Assembly (NCBI RefSeq): GCF_036898095.1
Contig: NC_090763.1
Coordinates: 61,063,241 to 61,127,240, forward strand
Direction: 5' to 3'
DNA from: Palaemon carinicauda
Taxonomy: Eukaryota > Arthropoda > Malacostraca > Decapoda > Palaemonidae
DNA length: 64,000 nt
Below, piece by piece: positions 31,674 to 43,866 of the stretch. Every line of letters starts with the position of its first letter. Position 1 is the first letter of the stretch. Under the pieces are notes generated by a model. That model was not told where the DNA came from. It saw only the letters and a program-made list of their open reading frames with translations, and ran no database searches. A program made the position numbers and the translations under genes.

Positions 31674-31867
31674 CTCATCCTTTGAAGCGACAATCTGAAC
31701 ATATTTGGGATCTAACAAAGATGATTTTTGTATGTCAACTTTCTTTTCCTCCTTATTCATACAACTGGCTTCAGGAAGAGAAAAGGGTTCTTTTGATTCC
31801 TCAGGCTCTGTCTTAATCTTTTTCAAAACTAAACCAGCATTACCAAAATCACCGTCATCTATTCCTC
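31674..31867 (-). CDS. MBIP: MBIP exon (first found in the window)
   Basis: A 194-base exon with a TGATTTCAG acceptor and GTAAGCTG donor. Two leading bases complete a glycine codon. It then reads GIDDGDFGNAGLV, KKIKTEPEESKEP and DPKYVQIVASKDE, ending on a full codon that joins LNRRIKAF of 23,313-23,478. The acidic linker and the DP..VQI motif just before the RRI..F region match the family's layout. Since it starts mid-codon, at least one upstream exon encoding the N-terminal part is missing from what I could identify. Confidence 0.78.
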
Positions 31868-32039
31868 CTGAAATCATAATACATATATATTGTGTGATTT
31901 ATTACTTCCAGCATTACCACTCTACTAATAGCACCACTTCTGTTGTATCATTACATATTACTAATAGGTTTACTACTGTATTAAAATTAACAATAACTTA
32001 ACAATACTGTACTACATATTGTGCACATAGTATACTTAT

Positions 32040-33270
32040 TCTAAAGAGACAAGAGAGAAAGACTGATGAAAAGCTGAGAGATGAACAAGCAGGATTTAGA
32101 AAAGGTAGAAGTTGCACTGACCAAATTTTCATTTAAAGACATGCTGTACAGCAATGTGTAGAATATAAAAATCCACTTTTAATGGCATTTGTGGACTATG
32201 AAAAAGCCTCGGATAGTGTGCACCGGCCAAATTTGTGGAAGGTCCTTCGTTATTATGGAGTTCCTCTTAAATATGTAGTTTTGATTAAGTCTTCATGAGC
32301 ATAGCAAGTGCAAAATTAATGTTAGTGGAGTCCTATCAAATACATTTCCAGTGAACAGTGGAGTACTCAGAGGGAATGTATTGTCTTCCTCATTAATTTT
32401 ATAATACATAGAACAGTTGGGAATGGTGGAGAAGAATTGGAATGAATTGGTTATGAGAAATTAGCTGACCTAGAGAGAGCTGATGACACTGCCCTTATTA
32501 GCAGAACACCACAAGATTTGCAATGCTTGCTTACCAGAATGCATGATGTATCCCATGAGGTTGGGCTCAAGATAAATAGAGAAAAGATAAGAGATGATGA
32601 GAATGGAATATGCAATGGAAGATGAAATATCATTGGAAGGAGAAAGGATTAATGAGGTGGAATCATTTAAATATTTAGGAATTATGATTGCTAATACAGG
32701 ATCTTTAGAATTTGAGTTTGATGAAAAATTGAAAAAAGCAAATCTGACAATGGTGAGGTTAAGTAAAATTTGGAAATCAAATCACCAGGAATTACATATA
32801 AAATCAGGCTATATATCTGTTAAGTGAGATCGCTGTTACTGTATGGACATAAGTCGTGGTATAGCTATGAAACAATATCCAACAGATTTTATAGATTTGA
32901 GAGAACAAAGCCCTCAAAAGAATATTGGGAGTTAAATGGCAGGACAGGATTATAAATGAAACTATAAGAGAGATTACTTGAGTGCTAAATGTGGATGATA
33001 TCATGGTGAAAGGTAGATGAAGATGGTTTGGGTATGCTCTTTGCATTCCCCAATAGAGCTTAGATCACCAAACTTTTAACTAGGCTCCATAAGGCACTAG
33101 AAGACTTGGAAGACCCAGGCCTACATGGTTGAGGACTATGAAGTGTGAAGTAGATGATAGATGTAGTAGCATTGATTTAAAAGTTCAAGATAGAGATGAC
33201 TGGCAAAATCTAACTGAGGCCCTTTGCATTAATAGGAGTGGGAGGAGATGATGAAAAATTTACATATATT
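32040..33270 (+). pseudogene. LINE reverse-transcriptase relic
   Basis: Plus-strand frames read DEQAGFRKGRSCTDQIF, then AFVDYEKASDSVHRPNLWK (RT domain, with the Asp region of motif A). After a decayed catalytic region comes EVESFKYLGIMIANTGS, then RFGYAL. Stops and frameshifts break the frame many times. It lies upstream of the first recognised MBIP exon, so it may be in another MBIP intron or 5' of the gene. Confidence 0.8.
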
Positions 33271-33693
33271 GTAACAAGGCATTTTTTTTATTTATAAAGA
33301 GAAAAATGGGAATACATGCAGATACAATCTAATATGAAAGTATCACTGATGCATAATGATCTTAGGTTGTTAATTGGTTCCAATTGTTGTGACAAAATAC
33401 CAAAAAATCCTTCAAAACCCATCTACATAGCCAATAAACACTCATAAGCAACTCCATGTCATTGCTGATACAAAAAGTGATTTGATTGATTAATATCTTT
33501 ACTTTTCACAAATTTATACACCTTAATTATAAAAATATAAATACAAAAAAATAAAAAAATAAATATATTTTTACTTTTATTTCTTACAAAAGTGACAATA
33601 AAAAATTACATAACACAAAACTAATGAAGGTGGGTAATGAGATGCTACAGTGGTTAATGGCAAAAACCAAAGTGCCAGGGTCTCTTATTTCAG

Positions 33694-33764
33694 TTTTGAA
33701 ATCAAACTATTCGCTACCCTCTTGTTACATTTGAAATCAAACTATTCGCTACCCTCTTGTTACA
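33694..33764. repeat. 35-bp tandem duplication
   Basis: Two near-identical adjacent copies of a 35-base unit beginning TTTGAAATCAAACTATTCGC and ending CTTGTTACA. Confidence 0.9.
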
Positions 33765-34267
33765 AGTCAATGGGGTGGAGGGTAGGCATGTACTGTATAT
33801 GAACATCAGGGGAGTATGGAAATAACAAAATGCCCCTGAAGTTCATATTGCTGACTCCCATACACTGATGGAAGTGGGATGTCAGTAAAAGGGATAGGAA
33901 AATTATATAATTAAATTACAGTATGTATAGAATAATTAAAATTCTAGACTCAACATTAATGATAACAAATCATCCTTGAAATACAGGACTCCAATTTGTT
34001 TTTCTGGGCTCCGACCCGTGTCGCCCAGTGAAATGCTCCTTTAGCACCATTTCTAAGGTATATAACTGCTATATATTACCAGAGAAAAAATTGCATAGGG
34101 ATGCCAGGTTGAACCCAGCTCGCTCACCTATAAAAGGTGTCGATATATAATACTGGGGCGTGATAAATCACAACCAGAGGCCTCGCACCATTTAGATATC
34201 TCCTGTCAAAATCCCCGAACAGCGAGGTGCCGTTCCACCTCCCACTACTACTAAAAATCCCACGCCA

Positions 34268-35420
34268 GTGACGTCCACGAAAGAACTGCGTTCCTTCACA
34301 AAAGATCTGCTACTAAAGAATGCAATCCAAAGTATACGTCGCTTAAGATTTCACGGACGCTTGTTCAGCGTGCCAAAGGAAGGCTCAGACAAACGGAGAG
34401 TAATCCGGGATCTGTCTCGTTTAAATTCCTTCATTCGTTGCGACAAATTCCATTTGCTTACCGTCTCGCAGGTGTGGAGCTTACTTCCCCGTGGGGCCGT
34501 CACCACCTCCATCGATCTTACAGAGGCCTACTATCATGTTCCAATAGCAAGGCATTTTCGTCCTTTCTGGGCTTCAAGCTAGGCAAACAAGCCCATGCAT
34601 TCAAAGTGATGCTATTGGGGCTCAACATACCACCCAGAATCTTCACCAAATTAGCAGAGACAGTAATTAAAGAGCTTCGGACTCAGGGGATACAGGTAGT
34701 GGCCTATCTAGATTGGCTAATCTGGTCAGACAATGCCCAGATTTCCCGCGTAGCAACAACAAAGTCCTCACCTTCCTTTGGCAACTGGGATCCCAAGTCA
34801 ACCTCGGGAAATCCCACCTGGTCCCGGAGACCAAGTTTCAATGGCTGGGACTACAAGGGGACCTGTGCTCCCATACGCTGTGCCTCCCCAAAGCCAAAAG
34901 GAAGGTGATAGGGAGGAATACAAACAAATTTCTCAGGGGAAAGTTGGCCTTCCGAAGAAGCCGAGAGTAGATCCTAGGTTCTTTACACTTCGCCTCCGTG
35001 ACAGACATCATCCTGAGGTCCAAACTCAGGGACATAAACAGGGTGTGGCGCTCCAGAGCAACCGCAATACGCCGAGACAGACGTGCTTGCCTTTCCCCAA
35101 CCCTGAGGAAAAGTCTGCAGACTTGGAAAGATCAAGAGTCTTTCCAAGTCGGTTCCTTTACAACACAAGAAAGTCCAAGGGTTATGGTCACCGGTCTTCC
35201 AAAAAATACGCGTCAACGTCCTAGAGGCCATGGCAGTCTTCCTCACTTTAAAACGTCTCAATCCAGCCAGGAATCTCCATATCAGACTGGTTCTCGACAG
35301 TGCAGGCATAGTACACTGCCTCAACAGAGAGGGCTCCTGATCAGCCCAGATAAACCACATCATGTTGAAGTTTTTTCCCATGGCGGCAATGCACAAGTGG
35401 CACCTGTCACCTAGACCCTC
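34268..35420 (+). pseudogene. Reverse transcriptase / RNase H relic, family A
   Basis: The frame opens with LLLKNAIQSIRRLRFHGRLF, KRRVIRDLSRLN and TTSIDLTEAYYHVPIA, and then shifts frame at about 34,580. The catalytic box is damaged (VVAYL.DWLIW with one Asp lost). LRSKLRDINRVWRSRA and an RNase H remnant (NVLEAMAVFLTLKRLNP, then LVLDSAGIVHCLN) follow. The rest is deleted. Confidence 0.88.
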
Positions 35421-36792
35421 AGGCTTATGCCACGGACCCTATGATTCTATATTGGAATACCTGGAAGACGATTTATCTGTTTCCTCCGGTGAATCTCCTG
35501 CTGAAAGTTCTGCACAAACTCAGATCCGTCAAAGGTCGAGTGGCTCATCGATCCTTTGAATACTATTTTCCTGGAATCTGACAAAAGGGACTCTACTCTC
35601 CGTCATTATGACTCAGCTGTCAAGAAATTAGATGAATTCTTGAAAGATTCCCACGTTGAGACAATGACGCTGAACCGAACTGTGACATTCTTCAGAACTC
35701 TCTTCGAATCTGGCCTGGCAGCCAATACCATTACTACAATCAAGTCAGACTTGGAAAAGATCTTCCATATTGGTTTTGACATTGATCTAACGGATTCATA
35801 TTTCTCATCCATTCCGAGAGCTTGTGCCAGGCTAAAACCTTCAACCCGCCCTAGCGCAGTTTCCTGGTTTTTGAACGATGTTCTTAAGCTAGCCTCTGAC
35901 ACCCAAATTGGATCCTGTAACTATAGGGCATTATTAAGAAAGTCACTTTTTTCTTTTGAGCCTAGCCTCGAGCTCCAGAATCTCAGAATTGTCAGCCTTG
36001 TCTAGTGACCCTGGTCATATAAAGTTTCTCTCTTCGGGTGAGGTTCTTCTCTCTCCTAACAAAGTTTTCCTGGCTAAAAATGAAGAACCCCCAAAACAGG
36101 TGGTCTCCCTGGAAGATTGTTCCACTTCCTCGGGATCCATCCCTGTGTCCAGTTACCTCCCTGAAAGCCTACTTAGGTAGAACTTCCACTACAACCACAG
36201 GGCCCTTATTTATTAGAGAACACGGAGGAACTATTACCCTTAACCCGAGAACTGCTACAAGCCTCTTGAGCGGCTGTATGGGAGACTGCTATAAGCCTCT
36301 TCAGAGCGCAATTTTCTATTCCTTCTCGCAAATTCCCTTGCGAACTTATTCGACTTGTATTATTTTTTTCATGATAAAACAATATATCTGGTAGAAATTT
36401 GAATGTTTATAACTTATTTTACCTGTATGATTATGTATAATATAAAACCTTTCCTTAGACAGACTTTAAGTTTTTTGCAAGGGATAAGGGCGAATTGTAA
36501 TTATTTTTTGTTAAAACTTGTTTTATATTAACATATTAAAAACATGAATGATGTAAAAAAAATATATAACAACATACATACACATACACACAAACAATAT
36601 CACATCGTAATATATTGTGTAGGACGGGAAATAAAACCTCTGGCAACTCTCAAATCCTACGTCAGGACGGCGATTGCCTAGTGTAAATTAGGACAACACT
36701 ACTGATGTTTTTGTTTTAAATATCTGCGCATGTTTGTTTACAAAGTATAATTTTATTATAAGTAACTGGGTGTTTCACCCAAAAGAAATATT

Positions 36793-36793
<1 letters not shown>

Positions 36794-36868
<75 letters not shown>
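36794..36868. repeat. (GA)n microsatellite
   Basis: About 37 GA units without interruption, inside the 1,671-bp piggyBac-type element. Confidence 0.98.
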
Positions 36869-36873
<5 letters not shown>

Positions 36874-36944
36874 ATTTTAAGAAATATTTTATTTAGCCTG
36901 TATTCAATATTCATATCCACAATAGGAATTTTCTATATCTTTTG

Positions 36945-36948
36945 TATA

Positions 36949-37032
<84 letters not shown>
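36945..37032. repeat. (TA)n microsatellite
   Basis: About 44 TA units with one G interruption near 36,954, inside the same piggyBac-type element. Confidence 0.98.
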
Positions 37033-37036
<4 letters not shown>

Positions 37037-38567
37037 TATTGTAATTAGTCTGAACACATTGGCTAGGTAATGAGTTTAATAGTTACTATGTTTATCTATA
37101 TAAGATTCAAATAATAGTTAGTATGTTATCAATATGATTATAATCATTGCTCTCTCTATGTACTTTAAATATTATTTTTCTTTTTATAACTACTATATAT
37201 ATTTGTAAAAGACTATGATATTGCATTACTTTTAATCAATTTGTTCCTTCAAATATTTTAAGTTGGTTTATCTAAATTGTAAGTAAAAATATATGTTCTC
37301 TAAATATGATAAATCATTTTAAACAAATTTAAAATAATTGCAATGGTAACAATAATCACTTTATGAATGGATAAAGAAAAAATCCAGACGACGCAAATAA
37401 AATGTTTGTAAATAGTATATGTGACTACATACACTAAAGTCATCATTATTATTCCAGGAATAGATACAATTCTATATCATGAGATTTGAAAATATAAGGT
37501 AATTTTTATTATCATTACACTCATCAATATATAGAGAAGGCTATTTGTTAAAAATAGCCTAAAAACCTCATTACATAGTACAGAATGTAGTAAATTAAAA
37601 TCGCTAACCTCTACTGTGCGCAAACAACAGGCCCGTGATACCCAACTTACTACCCACCCCACCCACCCACGAAAGCCAATCCAGACTCGCCCATTGGGCA
37701 TCCGGCAAGATGCCACGTCGCGCTATAAAATTAACTTTGATGGTTTATAACAAAATAACAAACAAGATGTAGGATAAAATATTTGGATGATACATGCACG
37801 AAGTTATTACAAAAACATTGGTATAGTTATGGGTTAGATTCTGAAACACTGTATTTTTGTCAAGATAGCCGCACCACGGGACTGTAGTAAAATGACATTG
37901 CCGCATTTCTCGGGTTAAGGGAATCATAAAAATTCTTTATTTTATTAAACAAACTAATCCTGCATCATTCCCACATGTCCATGATATTAGAGCTGTGGCT
38001 ACCTCAATTAATTTTCTCCACCATATGAAATTTGATGAGCTCTCAAAATATACGGGTTGGAAGTCCCCTAAAGTTTTCAAGCGCCACTACCTAAAACCTT
38101 TAGAAGCTCTTAGATTTGCCACAGTAGCTGCAGGGAATATAGTTCCTCCTGAAGGTACTGAGTCCTAATCACAACGTCTTGCTCTGTCCTCTTTCCCTCC
38201 TGCCTGGCTTACCTGTTGTTCCTACCTGTTTTGTTACTAGACACCCTTATGGTGTATTATTTTATCATTCAATTGTTCAATTTCACGAATTGTTTTCATT
38301 ACACTTGTTCTTAATCCCCGAGCTGATTTTATTTTGCATTTTTGATTACCAAGCTGGATTCCCACTAATCATATCTGTTGCATTTTACCTACGGGTTTCA
38401 TTATTGATTGTTTCCCATGTCTTTTTATCACTGTCATATACATGTTGATCTAATTTTACGGGTTTCCACATCCCTCTTTTTTTATATTAAACTCATCAGC
38501 TCTGTTATTTTGTGTTATTCTCTCTTCAGGTAGTTAGCCATATTGGGTCCTCATTCTCTGGTAAGAT

Positions 38568-38657
38568 TTCACTGGGCGACACGGGTCGGAGCCCAGAAAA
38601 GGGATTTTGACGAAGGAAAAATCTATTTCTGGGCGAGAGACCCGTGTTGCCCAGTGA
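38568..38657. repeat. Internal complementary region of the deleted family-A element
   Basis: The first half is the exact inverse of the element's left end at 34,000-34,033. The second half (GGGATTTTGACG, then CTATTTCTGGGCGAGAGACC) corresponds to the lost right end and closely matches 3,230-3,286. Confidence 0.9.
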
Positions 38658-38712
38658 ACCCACCCGTCCCTCCCTAATTGGGCCCCAATCTGGGGTGCTA
38701 TAAGGAGTGTTG

Positions 38713-39126
38713 TTTTTCTAGAGATATTTGCAATATTTTGAAACTAAAATTATAAATTAACTGAACTCAAAAGTTGAAAAACCACATCGCCAGTAGTCAC
38801 TATGGGACTTGAGAGCCCAGCAACCTCTATAAGAAAGCCTGACTTCAAGGTAATGTTCAGCAAACACCAACATGGTACACTACTGAGCTACCACTAAAAA
38901 TCTTTTCAGAGAAAGACTTCTGCAAAAGTTAAGCAATGCAGGTTTTTATAAGATTTGGATTCAATTCTTTGATTTTCTGTGGCTAAACGTTTAACTAGAA
39001 ACGATACTGCAGTCTTATACAAGGCACTATTTGGAATTCTTATCCTACATAGCAAATTATGGATATTACCTTTAATGTCTACAGTTTGTCAAAAATACCA
39101 GAACGGTTCTTACCAAACAAAGAAAT
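38713..39126. other. Spacer, nothing recognised
   Basis: Unique-looking AT-rich DNA between the truncated family-A element and the family-C element. Confidence 0.5.
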
Positions 39127-39335
39127 ATGACAAATTCGAAGATAATTTGTATTTTTCCTAACCATACAAACCTTAGCTATTTACAAAGGGTTATTACTTT
39201 TAGCGTAGCTGAAATGGCGAGCCATTAGAATTTAACGAGGGTGTATTACCCCCGCGCTAGTTAGCGGGGGGGTAGGGGAGTGGTAGCTAGCTACCCCTCC
39301 TCCCCCTCACACACAGGTGAATACTCACTTTCACT
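39127..39335. repeat. 3' inverted terminal repeat, family C
   Basis: The first 56 bases (39,127-39,182) are the exact inverse of 39,385-39,440. About 39,185-39,335 is the inverse of about 46,757-46,907, including CTAGTTAGCGGGGG and GTAGCTAGCTACC blocks. Confidence 0.92.
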
Positions 39336-39384
39336 TAGAGGTAGGACTTGTCTTGGGGGACAGGGCTGGCGGGCAAATATGTGT

Positions 39385-39483
39385 AAATAGCTAAGGTTTG
39401 TATGGTTAGGAAAAATACAAATTATCTTCGAATTTGTCATTTGTTCCGTAACCGAAATACAAACCACGCTATTTACAAAGGGT
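39385..39483. repeat. Internal complementary region, family C
   Basis: Two halves, 39,385-39,440 and 39,441-39,483, are the exact inverses of the left end (39,127-39,182) and the right end (46,900-46,942). They meet without an overlap. Confidence 0.92.
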
Positions 39484-41654
39484 GACTTATCCCTTAGGAA
39501 GGGTGGAAAGTCCCCAGCCATACTGGCTTTGGCTTTACCCGGGGACTCAGAATCCGAGTGAGTCGCACTCGAGAAAAGGAGTCCCTGCACCTCACAAGTT
39601 CCTTGCACCGCAAGGAACCATGTGGCCTACGTAAGCTTGTGTGTGAAGGAAGAAGTGTGACCCGTCCTAGGCAGTTGACCTGGAGTTCCAGAAGGAACTC
39701 TGGGTTAGGACGTTCCCAATACCACCTCGTCAGGGTATGGGGGACGCGACAGTATTGACTCAATACTCGGAACACAAGGAAGCATGGTTTACCTGCAGAG
39801 GTTCGAGGTCAGCTATGCAGAGACCAGGATGCTGCTTCCCCGTAGAGGGGATGATGAAGAAAGAAGTAAGGGCCAGACATACTTCTTTCGTTCATGCAGA
39901 CTAAAACCTGATAACAATGCCCTCAACCTTCTGCTACCTGTCCAAAAAGGAGCCTGAGGTTAGACCAGCTGTTGTGTAGCCACCACAGAGCGATAGAAAA
40001 CGTATCGAGACTCCTGTGGGTCACGCCCTGCAGGAAGCGGGCTGCGAAGGTCATCAGACGCTTCCAGACTCCAGCTTGTAGCACCTGCGTCACAGAGTAG
40101 TATTACTCGAAGGCGAGGGACGTTGCGATGTATCCAACATCGTGCTGTAGGGCGACGTGACGGGGGAGGGTCTGAAGACAGGTCGAGATGAATGTCCTTG
40201 AGTCCGGGCTGAAGAGGTATACTGGTGACTCTCCCCCCATGTCCTCCTTGTGTTCCCAAATCGGCTGCAACTGAGGCCAAACTGCAGCTGTTCCCAGCGC
40301 TAACCTCTCGATTCCTGTACTGGCAAGAAAGAGAAGGTCTTGGGACATCAGACACAGAATGGAGACTCAAAATCTTGAATGAATCGGACCGAAGGGTCGG
40401 GACCCTCAGATTCTGAGTCTAGCCAACAACTCAGGAGCGAGCCTGAATGTTGCCTTCCCCTCTTCCTTAGAAAGGGGGGGGAGTAGTAAGAGACCAAGAA
40501 GATTGCTTATACACTGGCCGTGGCCAGAGTGAGCAGAAGACCCAAGGCGGAATACAATCCGAGGCCTGTCATAAAAGGGTCTTGAGAAGATCTCTTAAAG
40601 GACTAAAAGTCCGAGCCATGCTCCAAGTTGGAGGTCTTCCTCCGACTAGGGCAGGGACGATCGTAGCTTCGCATGAGCGAGGATAGATCCAGCGGGCAGG
40701 AAAAAGTTATTCCTTTAAGCCTGAAGGTCAGGGAAAGGCTGAGCGACAGGCTTCATTGCCAAGAGCGGAAAGGAGTTTCCTCCCGCCGAAAGGCAATAAG
40801 ACCGTTATTGCTGGAGAAGAGGCCTCACGGGAAGAGGTATATCTCCCACGGCACCAACCACCTTAGACTCTTCACTTTGCCTGGGAGACCCCTGTGGATG
40901 ACTATCGCAGATGACGCGACCTCCGTACCGCGACTGTAGCGGGTTGTCTCTTCTAGAGGAGGAAGCGTAGTGTCTCCAGGCATGAAGCCGAAGCGACGTC
41001 CCGGTTCGGGAGAGATGTCGCAGTGTGGTTGCTTGAGTAGTCTGCGCCGTGGGAGAAGCTCTCCCGGGAGTTCCGTCAGGGGAAGCAGAGGGTCCAGAAA
41101 CCGTTCTGCGCATAGTCCCAGTGGAGCTCTCCCATTGAAAGGTTGACAGACAACCTGGTTTTGTTGAGACCCATTGTCCGCAGACAAAAAGGAGGGAAGA
41201 CGCAGGCGTCGAAGTTGTCCCACCATCACCGGAATGCATCTTGCCAGAGTCTCGGGGTCTGAGACTGGGGGGAAAACTAGCGGAAGCTTGAGGTTCCAAG
41301 CTGTCGCGATCAGGTCCCCCAGACCAGCACTTGCTGGTTACCCAAGGTCAAAGACCCTTAGGTACACTCTCTCTATGAGGCTCTGCTCGGATAGTCTGAG
41401 AGAAACATTCCCCTGCCTGGAATGAGAGAGCCGATGGTGGAATTGAGAGAATCTCAATCATCCCGGTATCTCTACTGCAAGATGTGAAGGTGTGAAAATG
41501 CGTCCCCTGCTGGTTAGCATGAAGTCGACACGCAACGGGGCGACTTGGCAGGAGCGGTAGGATCTGAAGAGGGGCCAGACTAAGGCCCTTAAGCCTGCCT
41601 GAATGATGGAGAGGTATCCTTCAGGTCTTGACCATAGGCCTGGACCGGAACATG

Positions 41655-41672
41655 CCCCCCCCCCCCCCCCTT
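41655..41672. repeat. Poly-C run
   Basis: About 18 consecutive C within the decayed family-C element. The length is probably unreliable. Confidence 0.9.
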
Positions 41673-41699
41673 TCCTTTGACGAGTCCGAGAACCGCATC

Positions 41700-42600
41700 A
41701 AGAATGTGGGGAAAGGACGAGAATATCCACTACCATCAAGAGGCTCCATAGGTCAACACCCATTGCAGGTTTAATAGTTCCGCTGGTCCCATAGGGCCAG
41801 GGAGTCCGGTTAAACATTGCCTGAAGCCACCGGAACTTGGATCGCCCCACATGGAACTTATCCTGAGGCGACCGTTCGGACTATAAACGGGTCAATGAGG
41901 AAAGAAGAACTAGGAAACGTTCCAAGGTAGGGCTGAAAACTCTGCTTGACTGAGAACAGGTACTGCGACTCTCCTCAGTCTTGCCACAGTCAACCGAAAG
42001 GAAGGCTCGGAGGATGTGGTAACAGAATCTGGCGTCCCCAGGTGGTCACCCATCCAAGTACCGACGTTGCTTAACCTCGCTGGACGGACGAGAAGCGGGG
42101 TTTCCAACGTGGTAAGGCGGTTGACTCAATATCATGGCCAGATACTCCAGATGTTGAGGCAGAGGAAGAGAAGGCTCCAAGCAAAATACCATGAGCCCAC
42201 ACTCATGGTCAGCATTCGGAAGCTTTTCCCGGCGCTGAAGAAGGTCGAAACCCGAGCCTACCGGAGTTGACCAGCCCTCCAAACAGCAGAGGAGGCGGAA
42301 GTCTGCACCTGAGCGGCCAAGAGGAAGGCAGGGAGAGTTCTCTGGGGAAACAAACCTGCTATGCCACGGCGGGATAGCCACACTGCATCATAAGCAGGAA
42401 TACTTGCAGTTTAGGCTGAATTCGACGAGCACCCTGGAAGATGGATGGAATGGAAACTGAAAGTACCCGTCCTTCCGATCCAGGGTTAAAGGAGTCCTGT
42501 CGCCTCGTTACCAGTCTGATCGATTCTGCTGGTCTACGCTGGCCAAAGTTTGTTCGACAAACTTGATCAGGGCTGAGAGGTCGACTATGGACATCCCCTC
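41700..42600 (-). pseudogene. DIRS-type reverse transcriptase relic, family C
   Basis: Broken minus-strand frames give TLDRKDGYFQFP (RT motif A of the LDLxDAYFHxPI type, Asp retained), then ADFRLL with a destroyed catalytic box, then DLLQRREKL, ECGLMV and PQHLEYLAMIL. After an interruption by a 5S-like sequence, RT-connection sequence follows (ARLRRVAVPVLSQAEFSALP, then NGRLRISSM). The gene has many stops. Confidence 0.7.
42019..42125 (-). pseudogene. 5S rRNA-like sequence
   Basis: The minus strand has the core features of animal 5S rRNA in order: a 5' part with CTTACCACGTTGGAAA, CTTCTCGTCCG, GGTTAAGCAACGTCGG, TACTTGGATGGGTGACCACC and TGGGGACGCCAG. It is about 107 bases long against the usual 120 or so. 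Roughly ten bases are missing before TACTTGG, in the internal promoter region. It sits inside the RT relic between the LEYLAMIL block and the next RT segment, so it is an inserted, probably non-functional copy. Confidence 0.82.
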
Positions 42601-43866
42601 TCAGATCCTTCCTTACAAGAAAGGATCGACTGAGGGGGCCGGGGGTGAAGCCGTCGATGATCCTAAGGAAGACCTTCGCCTAAGGTATGGCTCATTCTGC
42701 CCAACCGGGCAACTCTGCTGATGCTATGGCATAGAGGTTCAGAGACACTGAATTCGCTGACAGAGACGGCAGGCGCGATATCCTTGGCTACTCACAGAGA
42801 TTGTGCGGGAATGGGCATCGGGAAGCTGTCATTCGGATGAGTAACCTTAAGCATCCTCCCAGCGAAAAAACCTGCAATCCTAGAGTTCGTGAACTCCTTT
42901 TAGGACTATGCCCCCCCGGGGGAGTCTCCCGTGCCATCTGTTCCTGACAGGAGGAAACTGCAATTGGACACCTTGTCCCAGTTGTCGTAGCCGATAACTT
43001 AGGCCGACGTGGTTGAAAGAAAAGGGAGCTGGAGCCCTGCAGAGTCTGGAAGAAAGCGCCTTGGAGGAGTGAAACCGGAAGTCGATTTACTCCGCACAGC
43101 AGATGTTTAAGTCTCTGTCCTTGGGCAAAGACAAAACTCTTCTCAAGGATGGAAGGGTGTCTGAGGTCGTTGACCTCCACAGATGAGACACCCGAAGGAA
43201 GCCTTCAGTCAGTGCGTCCAGATGGTACAACATCGAGCTTGTCCGCAAGTAGATACTTAATGACGAAAGGCCAAGGTGCCTGAGCTCGAGAGGAGGAAAG
43301 TACCCTTGATCTTCCTGTAGCTTCCTTGAACCAAACCTCGGGCCGTAACCGAGGAGGGAAAGAACCTGGTAAGCTCCCAGAGGAAGAGGTAAGCAGTCAC
43401 CCCTTGTCCGATGGAGAAATCTTCAACGGAAAGCCCCCCCGCCAAAAATCCTTCCAGGGCGGGAGAAGGAGAGAGTACTCGTGCAGGAGAGGGGACCCTC
43501 GAGACCGACCTCTTGGGAACCAACTTCGCCCTGGGGGAAGTCACCACGAAGTCCACTCCTCTCTTTCTCTTCAGCGTAGGAGAGACAGCCGCTGGTTTGT
43601 TACCCTGGCCGGTGAGTGCTGGTTTCATAACCCTCATTAACGCCCGTGCCAGCGGATCAAACCATGTCTGCTGCTCCAAGGACACAGAGTCCGAAATCCT
43701 CGCTAAGGTGAAAGGGATCGGGCGATCCTTTGGAGAGGACACGACGGTTCCTGCCTGAAAAGAAGGTGGGAAGAATGCTGTACTGACCTGTCTTCGTCCT
43801 GCACTACCAACCTGTGCTTGGATGGAGGTGATCCCGAGTGCCGCCTAGGAGCACGCGTCCCTGCTG

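Larger units (their letters stand above)
36244..37914. mobile_element. piggyBac-type non-autonomous element, 1,671 bp
   Basis: The left end CCCGAGAACTGC and the inverted right end CCCGAGAAATGC match at 11 of 12 bases. TTAA lies just outside each end (36,240-36,243 and 37,915-37,918). Taking out the element and one TTAA restores the recombinase reading frame across the site. No transposase-like frame is found. The interior holds a long (GA)n run and a long (TA)n run. Confidence 0.9.
35540..38168 (+). pseudogene. Tyrosine recombinase, family A, split by a piggyBac-type element
   Basis: From LESDKRDSTLRHYDSAVKKL, close to the copy at 3,984-4,958, the frame runs to about 35,950 and shifts by one base. 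The next piece carries the first Arg (SSRISELSALS), then shifts again to WKIVPLPRDPSLCPVTSL. At 36,239 the gene is cut and resumes at 37,915 with ILYFIKQTN, HDIRAVATS, YTGWKSPKVF and RHYLKPLEAL, ending near 38,168. All catalytic residues are still visible but the gene is broken three times. Confidence 0.9.
34000..38712 (+). mobile_element. Deleted DIRS-like element, family A
   Basis: A plus-strand relative of the element at 3,227-10,773. The left end (34,000-34,033) is the exact inverse of 38,568-38,601 in its ICR. The 5' ITR runs directly into RT sequence at about 34,262, so gag and the 5' leader are deleted. A second deletion removes part of the RNase H to methyltransferase region near 35,410. 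Similarity to the family-A 3' ITR stops at about 38,712, so the 3' outer end is missing. A piggyBac-type element (36,244-37,914) interrupts the recombinase. Confidence 0.87.

Noticed and set aside
42019..42125. A functional 5S rRNA gene
   Set aside because: It is about ten bases short in the internal promoter region and lies inside a decayed RT gene with no tandem 5S neighbours.
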